Positions 1-7,214 of a DNA stretch of 27,055 nt are shown one piece after another. The stretch is taken from assembly GCA_024223125.1 (NCBI GenBank), contig JAAEOP010001277.1, positions 1-27,055 of the forward strand. The letters are read 5' to 3'. The position numbers and the translations under genes were made by a program. The notes beneath the pieces were generated by a model. That model saw only the letters and a program-made list of their open reading frames with translations, did no database searches and had not been told where the DNA came from. The number at the start of each line of letters is the position of its first letter. The stretch's first letter is position 1. This DNA comes from Chloroflexota bacterium (GTDB lineage Bacteria > Chloroflexota > Anaerolineae > Promineifilales > Promineifilaceae).

Positions 1-1
1 T

Positions 2-376
2 GCCGCTTCCCTGAGCATCACGCTGCCAACGGTGGAATATTACGATTTCCGCCACCCCAACGCCACCAACTTGATGCTGATTGCCGAGGCGCAGTATGGT
101 TCTGGCAGTGACTCATTTGATGTCAATCTCCCCGTCAGCCTGACTTATTATGAACGCAGTTGGTCTATAAATTGTCAACACTGGTGGGGTCAATACTATC
201 TAAATGATGTCCTTATCATACAAGTGGGATGTCCAGGGTCAAACAGTATTTGGGAAAATACTGAGGGGATTTTTACTCAGGTTGAATTGCCGCCAGATAT
301 TTATAATACGATCAGAATGGATTCTGGCGGTGGCAATGTTTTCGGCGGCCTTGCGCTTGTTTATATGGTGCCATGA
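2..376 (+). CDS. C-terminal part of a secreted or surface protein, cut by the window start
   Basis: The frame is open from the first bases of the window (codons from position 2), so the start lies outside; the GTG at 32 is only an internal candidate. About 124 residues are visible, rich in Tyr, Trp, Asn and Gly and poor in Lys, with two Cys (SINCQHWW and VGCPGS). This composition is typical of an extracytoplasmic beta-rich domain. I recognise no family. The stop overlaps the next start (ATGA at 373-376), so the two genes are probably translationally coupled and expressed together. Function unknown. Confidence 0.6.
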   Translation, partial: AASLSITLPTVEYYDFRHPNATNLMLIAEAQYGSGSDSFDVNLPVSLTYYERSWSINCQHWWGQYYLNDVLIIQVGCPGSNSIWENTEGIFTQVELPPDIYNTIRMDSGGGNVFGGLALVYMVP

Positions 377-1119
377 TGAAACTGCGCCTGTTTATTCCCA
401 TCATTTTGGTTATTTTCAGCGCCCTGGCGTTGGCTCGGCCGGGCAGCAGTTCCATGAACAATGATGTCATCGTCAATAATGCTGATTCTGTGTCTGGCAT
501 TTCCGTCACTTATTCGCAAGGTTTGGTAGATTCAACCGTTGGCTTTGGCCCTCATCTGGGGGTGCAATTTGCCAACTCTAACCACACCTATTTGTTCAGC
601 GCCGCTCCGGCCGCTTTGCAAACGCTTTTCGGCCAGGTTACAGACCGGGTCACATTTGAGTTTGCTAATTCTAGTCGGGAGGTTGGGTTAACGGCCGTGT
701 CGGCCGCACTCGATACCCTTTTTGACCAGGTAACAGATCGGGTTGTCTTTGAATTCGCCAATTCCAGCCGCAGTTACGCACTCAATTTTCCGGTGGCAAT
801 CATCAACGATACAACTTCCCCCCAAGTTACCAACATTTCAGTGACGCCAGTTGGTTCAGACATGGTAGAAATATCCTGGACTACCGATGAATTTGCCAAT
901 AGTCTGGTAAAGTTTGGCACATCGTCCGGTAATTATACAAAAACAATCTCAGATCCCCTTTATGTAAAAGTTCATCAAGTCACCCTGACAGGGATAAATG
1001 CTGGAACCACATATTACTACCGTGTCAGCGGCACAGATTTGAGTGGGAATGTGGTTCAGAGTGGAGAATTTAGTTTTACGGCCGAAACATCTATCTACTT
1101 ACCTGCGATTATGCGTTGA
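373..1119 (+). CDS. Secreted protein with a fibronectin-III-like domain and IYLPA C-terminal tail
   Basis: The 248-residue product starts with a signal peptide (residues 1-21, MMKLRLFIPI followed by a hydrophobic stretch to ALALA). Residues about 70-140 hold two near-identical copies of a segment ending VTDRV-x-FEFANSSR, a tandem duplication. Residues 148-238 look like a fibronectin type III or purple-acid-phosphatase N-terminal-like beta-sandwich (ISWTTDEFANSLVKFG, then HQVTLTGINAGTTYYYRV). The chain ends SIYLPAIMR, which matches the tail of the product ending at 6893. Tails of the YLP type are common on exported proteins of Chloroflexota and may be a sorting or anchoring signal (inference). 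The 4-bp overlap with the upstream gene suggests an operon. The binding partner cannot be told from sequence. Confidence 0.75.
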   Translation: MMKLRLFIPIILVIFSALALARPGSSSMNNDVIVNNADSVSGISVTYSQGLVDSTVGFGPHLGVQFANSNHTYLFSAAPAALQTLFGQVTDRVTFEFANSSREVGLTAVSAALDTLFDQVTDRVVFEFANSSRSYALNFPVAIINDTTSPQVTNISVTPVGSDMVEISWTTDEFANSLVKFGTSSGNYTKTISDPLYVKVHQVTLTGINAGTTYYYRVSGTDLSGNVVQSGEFSFTAETSIYLPAIMR

Positions 1120-1121
1120 GG

Positions 1122-1186
1122 ACGCGCTAAAGCGCGCACTACGAACCGGGTTTGTAGTGCGGGCTTCAGCCCGATTTAACGCGCTG
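1122..1186 (+). repeat. Left REP-like palindrome cluster of the RAYT element
   Basis: Three inverted repeats lie in tandem: a 6-bp stem CGCGCT/AGCGCG at 1123-1136, GCACTAC/GTAGTGC at 1137-1160, and CGGGCT/AGCCCG at 1160-1173. The same building blocks recur on the right side of the transposase gene (1801-1870). Short hairpins of this kind flanking a Y1 transposase are the usual arrangement of REP/RAYT elements. Confidence 0.75.
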
Positions 1187-1204
1187 AAACGCACACGACA
1201 AACT

Positions 1205-1801
1205 ATGTACGAATACCGCAAACTAACCCCTGAAGAACGTCAGAAATTGGTAGCAGAACGGCTGGCAAAAGGGTATCCACCCCATAAACCGCCTCATCCT
1301 TTACCCGACTATGATTATTATTTGCTGACGGCAACTTGCTTTGAACATGCTCATCGTATGAACACGGCCGTGCGCCGCCAGCAGCTTTTAGACCGCGTTT
1401 TTGAAGTCATGATACCGGCCGGTATAGAAATTCGGGCCTGGGTCGTCCTTCCCAACCATTATCATTTGCTGGTTTTACTCCTCCAGTTTTCGGCGCTACC
1501 CGAGTTGTTTCGTCTGATACACGGCCGTCTCTCTTTCATATGGAACGGTGAAGATAAGACCAGGGGGCGTCAGAATTGGTATCGCTTCACAGATCGGGCA
1601 ATCCGTTCCGAACGCCATTATCAAACCACCCTGAACTACATCCATTACAACCCAGTCAAACATGGGGTTGCGTCCTCACCGTATGATTGGACTGAAAGTA
1701 GCGTACATTGGTATCGAGAAAATTTTGGGCGTGATTGGCTGAGAGACATGTGGCAAACTCATCCCGTGCGCGACTACGGCAAAGGTTGGGATAACCTCTA
1801 G
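1205..1801 (+). mobile_element. REP-associated tyrosine transposase (RAYT, IS200/IS605-like Y1 family)
   Basis: The 198-residue protein (from the ATG at 1205; the frame is open further upstream into the repeat, which is unlikely to be coding) carries the HUH motif in LPNHYHLLV and the catalytic-Tyr helix in LNYIHYNPVKHG. These are the hallmarks of Y1 single-strand transposases, and the RAYT type is supported by the flanking hairpins. The N-terminal segment with KLTPEERQKLV and GYPPHKPPH is common in these proteins. The gene is intact and uninterrupted, so the enzyme may be active. It would cut and rejoin single-stranded REP hairpins. Its stop codon touches the right-hand palindrome, as expected for one mobile unit. 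Confidence 0.88.
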
Positions 1802-1870
1802 GTTCGTAGTGCGGGCTTCAGCCCGCACTACGAACCAAACGTACTAAAGTACGCACTACGAGCGGGTTTT
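1801..1870 (+). repeat. Right REP-like palindrome cluster of the RAYT element
   Basis: A near-perfect hairpin with 17-bp arms spans 1801-1836, with centre TC and outer arms GGTTCGTAGTGC / GCACTACGAACC. It is followed by CGTACT/AGTACG at 1840-1853 and by GCACTACGAGCGGGTTTT at 1853-1870. That last block matches GCACTACGAACCGGGTTT at the left end (1137-1153) with a few differences. The left and right copies thus define the element ends at about 1122 and 1870. The large hairpin may also terminate transcription of the transposase. Confidence 0.75.
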
Positions 1871-1872
1871 GT

Positions 1873-1878
1873 TAAAAT
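1873..1878 (+). promoter_or_regulatory. Possible -10 box of a leaderless recD2 promoter
   Basis: TAAAAT ends 6 bases before the recD2 ATG at 1885, and no Shine-Dalgarno sequence precedes that ATG. If this is the -10 box, the transcript would start at or next to the start codon (leaderless mRNA). No convincing -35 box is visible; the position falls in the end of the REP cluster. Confidence 0.35.
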
Positions 1879-1884
1879 GGGTGT

Positions 1885-4188
1885 ATGTCACAAGACCAAA
1901 TTAGCGGCTCTGTGGAGCGCATTACTTTTTATAACGAGGAAAACGGCTACAGCGTCATCCGTCTGAAGCCGGACAAGCGGGGAATGCTGCCGTTCAAGTA
2001 CGCTTCTGGGCGGGAGGCGCTTATTACGGTGGTGGGTAATCTGCCAGAAGTGCAGCCGGGAGAGTGGTTGAAGTTAACGGGCCGGTGGGCAAATCATGCC
2101 AAACACGGCCGTCAATTCCAGGCTGAATTTTGCGAACAATCATTACCCGCCAGTACCGAAGGCATCAAACGCTACCTCGGTTCGGGCATGATTCGGGGCA
2201 TTGGGCCAGTGATGGCTGAACGGATTGTCAACCAGTTTGGGGACGATACGTTGGACGTGATTGATGATGAACCGGAACGATTGCTGACTGTGTTAGGCAT
2301 CGGCCGTAAACGGGTGGGGCAAATCATGAAAGCGTGGGATGAACAGCGGGCGATTAAGGATGTGATGATCTTCTTGCAATCGCATGGCGTCTCTACCAAT
2401 CTAGCCACCAAAATCTACAAAATGTACGGCGACGACTCATTAGCCATCGTACAAAACACCCCCTATAAAATGGTGAAGGATATTTATGGGATCGGTTTTA
2501 AGACGGCCGATAAAATTGCCCAGGCGCTCGGTCTGGCGGTGGATGATCCCAGCCGCATTGAAGCTGGTATCGCTTACACCCTCAACCGGATGGCTGAAGA
2601 CGGTCATGTGTACATGCCGCAGGAGAAGTTGGAACCGGAAGCATCTGATATTTTAGGGGTGGGGGTGGAGAAAGTAACGGCCGTATTAGACACTCTGGAA
2701 ACGAGTGACTTTATCAAACGGGAGACGATTCAGTATTCAGTGTCCAGTAATCAGTCTTCAGTGGGCGGTAAAAAATCCGCAATCCCCAATCCCCAATCCA
2801 CAATCAGAGAGGAACGCGCCGTTTACCTGATGCCTTTTTACTACTCTGAAATTGGGGTGACGCAGCGTATACAGCGGATGATTGAACACCCGACCTCCCG
2901 GTTGTCAGTTATCAGTGATCAGTATTCAGTGGGCAGTTCAATCCCCAATCCCCAATCCTTCGGTTTTGCTCAGGACAGGTCTCCAATCTCCAACCTCCAA
3001 CTGGCTCCCCAGCAAATTCAAGCTATTAAAACGGCCGTCACCCACAAAGTCACCATTCTTACCGGCGGGCCGGGGACGGGTAAGACCACATCGCTTAGAG
3101 CGCTGCTTGATTTACTCGACAAACATGGCTTAACTTGCGCTTTGGCCTCGCCAACCGGGCGTGCGGCCAAACGGCTGGCCGAAGCGACCGGCCGTGAAGC
3201 CAAAACAGTACATCGTCTACTAGAATTCAATCCCGGCGAGGGGTTCGGCCGTCACGAACATAATCCCTTGAACGCCGACTTAATTGTGATTGACGAAGCG
3301 TCAATGCTGGACTTGGTTTTGACCAATAATCTGCTCAAGGCGATTGGGCCAGATAGCCATCTACTGCTGGTGGGGGATATTGACCAACTACCCAGTGTGG
3401 GCGCGGGAGATGTGTTGCGGGATTTGATAGATTCGGGGGTAACGGCCGTCATCCGACTACAAACTATTTTCCGCCAAGCGGCCGACTCACTCATCATCAG
3501 CAACGCTCATCGCATTAACCAAGGATTGATGCCCCAGACGACTGAAGAAGCTCGTGATTTCTTCATCTTCATTAAAGATGAACCAGCGCAAGCGGCCGAC
3601 CTGTTGGTAAACATCGTGCAAAAACGGCTGCCCTTAAAATTCCGGCTAGACCCGTTGGATGACATTCAAGTGTTGGCTCCCATGTACAACGGGGCGCTGG
3701 GGGTCAGCAATTTGAATCTGCTGCTGCAAACGGCTCTCAATCCACCCTCTAAGCGCAAACCAGAGCGCAAGCTGGGTGGCCGCATCTTCCGTGTAGGTGA
3801 TAAGGTGATGCAGACAATCAATAATTACGACAAGAATGTGTACAACGGGGACATCGGCCGTATTGCCGGTATGGATATTGTCATGCAGACGATGACGGTG
3901 AGCATTGATGGGATGCCCGTATTGTACGATTTTTTGGAGGTGGACGAACTTGTTCACGCCTTTGCCATCTCGGTGCATAAGAGCCAGGGAGCGGAGTACC
4001 CCTGTGTGGTTATGCCTGTCGCCACCCAGCATTACATGATGTTGCAGCGAAATTTGTTGTACACGGCCGTGACCCGCGCCAAAAAACTGGTCATCCTCGT
4101 CGGAACCCGCAAAGCAATCAACATTGCCGTTAAAAACAACAAAACCAGCCAACGCCACACTGCCCTGGACTGGCGATTACAACGATAG
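1885..4188 (+). CDS. recD2: RecD2-type 5'-3' DNA helicase (SF1)
   Basis: The 767-residue protein has the RecD2 plan: an N-terminal OB-like region, helix-hairpin-helix segments (GIGPVMAERIV at 105-115, LGIGRKRVGQI, GIGFKTADKIA at 202-212), then an SF1B helicase core. Visible motifs are Walker A GGPGTGKT (394-401), Walker B VIDEASMLD (468-476), motif III GDIDQLPSVGAGD, motif V VHKSQGAEYP and motif VI AVTRAKK. RecD2 unwinds DNA during repair and fork restart outside RecBCD. Unusual are two insertions with in-frame nucleotide repeats, at residues about 282-307 and 340-372, flanking EERAVYLMPFYYSE. They sit in the linker ahead of the ATPase core and should be tolerated. The length is near the family norm. 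Confidence 0.93.
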   Translation: MSQDQISGSVERITFYNEENGYSVIRLKPDKRGMLPFKYASGREALITVVGNLPEVQPGEWLKLTGRWANHAKHGRQFQAEFCEQSLPASTEGIKRYLGSGMIRGIGPVMAERIVNQFGDDTLDVIDDEPERLLTVLGIGRKRVGQIMKAWDEQRAIKDVMIFLQSHGVSTNLATKIYKMYGDDSLAIVQNTPYKMVKDIYGIGFKTADKIAQALGLAVDDPSRIEAGIAYTLNRMAEDGHVYMPQEKLEPEASDILGVGVEKVTAVLDTLETSDFIKRETIQYSVSSNQSSVGGKKSAIPNPQSTIREERAVYLMPFYYSEIGVTQRIQRMIEHPTSRLSVISDQYSVGSSIPNPQSFGFAQDRSPISNLQLAPQQIQAIKTAVTHKVTILTGGPGTGKTTSLRALLDLLDKHGLTCALASPTGRAAKRLAEATGREAKTVHRLLEFNPGEGFGRHEHNPLNADLIVIDEASMLDLVLTNNLLKAIGPDSHLLLVGDIDQLPSVGAGDVLRDLIDSGVTAVIRLQTIFRQAADSLIISNAHRINQGLMPQTTEEARDFFIFIKDEPAQAADLLVNIVQKRLPLKFRLDPLDDIQVLAPMYNGALGVSNLNLLLQTALNPPSKRKPERKLGGRIFRVGDKVMQTINNYDKNVYNGDIGRIAGMDIVMQTMTVSIDGMPVLYDFLEVDELVHAFAISVHKSQGAEYPCVVMPVATQHYMMLQRNLLYTAVTRAKKLVILVGTRKAINIAVKNNKTSQRHTALDWRLQR
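2731..2806 (+). repeat. In-frame heptad-repeat insertion 1 inside recD2
   Basis: The stretch consists of degenerate 7-base units CAGTNNN (CAGTATT, CAGTGTC, CAGTAAT, CAGTCTT, CAGTGGG) followed by AATCCCC-type heptads (CAATCCCCAATCCCCAATCC). It encodes low-complexity YSVSSNQSS and IPNPQS peptides unlike the rest of the enzyme. The same kinds of units occupy intergenic gaps elsewhere in the window. Confidence 0.7.
2902..3002 (+). repeat. In-frame heptad-repeat insertion 2 inside recD2
   Basis: CAGTNNN heptads (2905-2940), AATCCCC heptads (2940-2957), a CTTCGGTTTTGCTCAGGACAG block (2958-2978) and CTCCAAT/CTCCAAC heptads (2981-3002) are joined end to end. Together they encode about 33 residues of low complexity just before the conserved QQIQAIKTAV that leads into Walker A. 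Three repeat families inside one open frame point to insertion of intergenic-type repeat DNA. Confidence 0.7.
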
Positions 4189-4202
4189 GCACACATAACA
4201 CA

Positions 4203-5852
4203 ATGCCTCCAAAACCTGCCCCCAACCTCCGATTCAAAATAATTTTACCCTGGATATTACTCTTTCTATTTCTGAGTAGTTTACCGTATGCGGCCGCCTG
4301 GTTAGCCCCGCCAGAAGGCAAACAGTTTGTGGGTACATTTGTAAACCCGGATGATCTTTCCACTTATCTGGCAGCAATTCGCCAGGGGGGACAAGGGTAT
4401 TGGCTGTTTCATTTCCCCTTTTCACCGGAGCCGTGGCGGCCGCAGTTGATGTTGCTGCCTTATCTGCTTTTAGGTAAGGTGATGGCTGTGTTAGGCGGCC
4501 GTACACTTTTTTGGTTCCATACGTTTCGGCTCACGGCCGTACTCTTCTCTCTCTCCGCTATCCTACTCTGGGTTCGGACACTGTTTCCGGGACGGGCACG
4601 GCTGCAATTAACCGGCTGGTTCTTCATAGTGTTTGGGTCGGGCGTTGGCTGGCTGGTGGCCATTGTCGGACTGGGCAATCGTTGGGCCAATGCTCTGATC
4701 GACCTGGGCGGGCCAGAATGGTCTACCTTCATGGCTTTGTTTCACACCCCCCATTTTGCATTGGGGTTGGGGTTAGAGATTGTGTTGTTCACGGCCGTTA
4801 TCAAAATGAGTACCCTCCCCTATCCCGGCCGTTGGGTTGTGATTGCTATTGTTACCGCCATTGCTTCTGGTTTGACCTATGCTTATCACATTCCCGTCGC
4901 CGGGCTGGTGATTGGATTGTATCTGTTGGCGCTGGCCTGGCAGCAGCGGCGCATTCCCTGGCGGCTATGGGGATATGGGGCGCTCGTTTTGCTACCACAG
5001 ACTTTAATGCTACTCAATTATGCCATACTGGCTAACCGCGATCCTTATTTTGCCGCGTATGCCCGTAACGAACACGTTATCCCACCGCCGCCTGTATTGG
5101 GAGCGGTGATTGGTATTGGCTTTATTACTGTTTTAGCAGTGATTGGCTTACGACCGTGGCGACGTGACGGCCGTAATTCACTCATCCCTATCTGGGCGGC
5201 CGCAAATCTCATCGTGTTGTACCTGCCTATTATCCAGTTCAGCGGCCGTTTTGCATTGGGATTGATGGTTCCTTTGAGTACGCTGGCTGTATTAGGACTG
5301 GAAGCAGTTATATTACCCTGGTTGGCACAACGACCATTTTACACTCGCTTCTCCCAATGGACACCCACCCCCTATGCTTCTTTGCGCCGGCTCTTTTTAT
5401 TTCTGGTTGTACCCAGTACCATTATTTTGCCTTTTTTGCTCACGAAAACGGCCGTGACCACCCCCGATTTTCCCACCTACATCCCCACCAGTGAAACAAG
5501 CGCCGCCAATTGGTTAAGCCAAAACAGCAGCCCCGATGATCTCATTCTGGCTGCATACCCGATGGGCAACTACTTGCCGCGCTTGATTTTGGGCACCGTG
5601 TTTCTGGGGCAGCTTGACTTCACCACCGACCTGCCCGGCAAGCTGGCTCTGGTAGAGCAATTCTGGCAGCCAGATACATCATTGGCCTGGCGAGAAACGT
5701 TTATCCAGGAGTGGGGCATTGATTACATTTATGTGGGTCAATATGAAGCGGAATTAGGGGATACGGCCGTGTCCTTACCCGGCAGCATCATATATGAGCA
5801 AAATGATGTTATCATACGTCGTATCTCGCAGGGAAATGGGGTTGGAGATTGA
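4203..5852 (+). CDS. Polytopic membrane protein, GT-C glycosyltransferase-like
   Basis: The 549-residue protein begins with a hydrophobic segment (residues 11-32) and has roughly ten or more membrane segments up to about residue 425. A soluble C-terminal domain of about 120 residues follows, starting at TPDFPTYIPTSETSAANWLS. After the first segment comes GTFVNPDDLSTYLAAIRQG; an acidic pair in the first outside loop is what GT-C lipid-sugar-dependent glycosyltransferases have, so such a role is possible but not shown. It follows recD2 by 14 bases with no clear ribosome binding site. I do not recognise the exact family. Confidence 0.7.
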   Translation: MPPKPAPNLRFKIILPWILLFLFLSSLPYAAAWLAPPEGKQFVGTFVNPDDLSTYLAAIRQGGQGYWLFHFPFSPEPWRPQLMLLPYLLLGKVMAVLGGRTLFWFHTFRLTAVLFSLSAILLWVRTLFPGRARLQLTGWFFIVFGSGVGWLVAIVGLGNRWANALIDLGGPEWSTFMALFHTPHFALGLGLEIVLFTAVIKMSTLPYPGRWVVIAIVTAIASGLTYAYHIPVAGLVIGLYLLALAWQQRRIPWRLWGYGALVLLPQTLMLLNYAILANRDPYFAAYARNEHVIPPPPVLGAVIGIGFITVLAVIGLRPWRRDGRNSLIPIWAAANLIVLYLPIIQFSGRFALGLMVPLSTLAVLGLEAVILPWLAQRPFYTRFSQWTPTPYASLRRLFLFLVVPSTIILPFLLTKTAVTTPDFPTYIPTSETSAANWLSQNSSPDDLILAAYPMGNYLPRLILGTVFLGQLDFTTDLPGKLALVEQFWQPDTSLAWRETFIQEWGIDYIYVGQYEAELGDTAVSLPGSIIYEQNDVIIRRISQGNGVGD

Positions 5853-5876
5853 AAGATTGGAGATTAGCCAATCTCA
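5842..5876. repeat. GGAGATT-type heptad inverted repeat
   Basis: Tandem TTGGAGATT units are followed by the reverse complement CCAATCT, so the transcript could fold. It lies directly after the stop of the membrane protein gene and belongs to the family of intergenic heptad repeats in this window. Confidence 0.55.
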
Positions 5877-5880
5877 GTAG

Positions 5881-6893
5881 ATCCAAGATCCGTTTGATTA
5901 TTTCACTAATAGTTATGCTGGCGCCGGTATTGAAAATAGTGATGACGTCTGGTTGAATAATGTAACAGTCAGTAATAATACAACAATCAATTATCCAGGC
6001 TCTGCTATTAACAATAGAGGGACAATCTCGATTACAAATAGCACCGTCGCTAACAATACCCCGTTCGGTGTCTTTAGTTCATCTGGCAATACAATAATAT
6101 TTGTACTTTACGGGCGGCCGTTCAAGAAACAAACAACATAACAGGCACAGATTCAATCAGTCTACCGAACGGCCATTACACACTAACAACGGGTATGCTT
6201 GTCATTACTGATAGAGTCTCTATTCTTGGAGAAAATGCTGCTAATACCATCATTGATAGCAATGCGGCATCCCGTGTTGTTCATGTAGATACGGCGGCCG
6301 GACAAGTACACCTCAACAATGTGGCCGTCCAAAATGGCAGCAGTGGAGTATGCAACTGTACCTCCTACAGCATCATGGATCTTGATGATTCAATTATCCG
6401 CAATAATCACGCAGGCGGTGTCAAGAATCATGGAACAATGCAAATCTATGGCACTCTTATTCAAAGCAATACAAGACAATCCGCAGATTTCATCGGGTTA
6501 GACACCTTCACGTACACCATCACCGACACAGTTATCACCGACACGGCCGCGGTAACAGTCACTGTTCAACTTCATGCTGGCCCTACGGCCGTAGACGACC
6601 AAACTACCACTCAGGAAAACACGGCCGTCCTCATTGACGTGTTGACAAATGACATTGTGGGTGATTTGGGCGCTTTTACACTTGACAGTATAGGAACACC
6701 AGTGAGCGGCACGGCCGTCATCAACGGTACACAAATTCTTTACTCCTCCGCCCTTGATTTTATAGGCACAGATACGTTCGCCTACACTATCACCGACACC
6801 ATTTTAACAGACAGCGCTACCGTCACCGTCACCGTCGAGCCGGTGATTACAACTTATTGGATTTATCTACCGGCCGTGCTTAAAGAGAATTAG
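5881..6893 (+). pseudogene. Rearranged beta-helix / cadherin-like secreted protein, frame broken
   Basis: Two pieces of a beta-helix surface protein sit in different frames. Piece one (5881 to about 6110) follows an in-frame stop at 5878 and reads as Asn/Thr/Ser-rich helix rungs (INNRGTISITNSTVANNT). Piece two (frame of 6078-6893) starts without a usable initiation signal at CTLRAAVQETNNITG, the usual N-terminal signature of right-handed parallel beta-helix proteins. It continues through ILGENAANTIIDSNAASRVV, then jumps at about residue 100 into cadherin-like repeats (DFIGLDTFTYTITD, later DFIGTDTFAYTITD; VLTNDI). It ends WIYLPAVLKEN. No signal peptide remains. The order (helix end, helix start, then a truncated cadherin repeat) suggests deletions between repeats; a start at 6195 could still give a 232-residue product. 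Confidence 0.65.
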
Positions 6894-6896
6894 ATT

Positions 6897-7214
6897 CGAC
6901 GGCCGTTCGATAAGCATGGTTCACTTTGTCCAAAAGGCTACAACAGATGTCAGAAAGGAACGGATAAAACCAGTCTGCATGGTCCAACTTGTGCTGAGTT
7001 TGTCGAAGTATCCGCTGTTGCCACCCCTGCAACCTTTCCCTACACCCTGCGTAATAACCAGTGTAGCCTGCCAAAACCGGGTTGCATCATGGTGTACAAT
7101 AAAACCACCTCAACAAGAGGCTGTTTGTTGCATTAAAATAGATTTTTCCCGGAGATTGGAGAGCAAAGGTTTTCTAATCTCCAATCTCCTAAAACAAAGG
7201 AAGGAACACAACCA
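6897..7214. other. 318-bp gene-free stretch before the dynamin-like gene
   Basis: It begins with a copy of ACGGCCGT. At 6987-7010 it carries a block whose reverse complement starts CTTCGACAAACTCAGCAC, a type of dispersed intergenic repeat; a similar block lies in recD2 at 2958. At 7151-7189 is a short inverted repeat GGAGATTGGA / TCCAATCTCC. TAAAAT at 7135-7140 is a possible -10 box. No coding signal is convincing. Confidence 0.5.

Noticed and set aside
3646..4158. 170-aa reading frame on the minus strand
   Set aside because: It lies fully antisense to the conserved helicase core of recD2 and has a His-rich, shadow-type composition.
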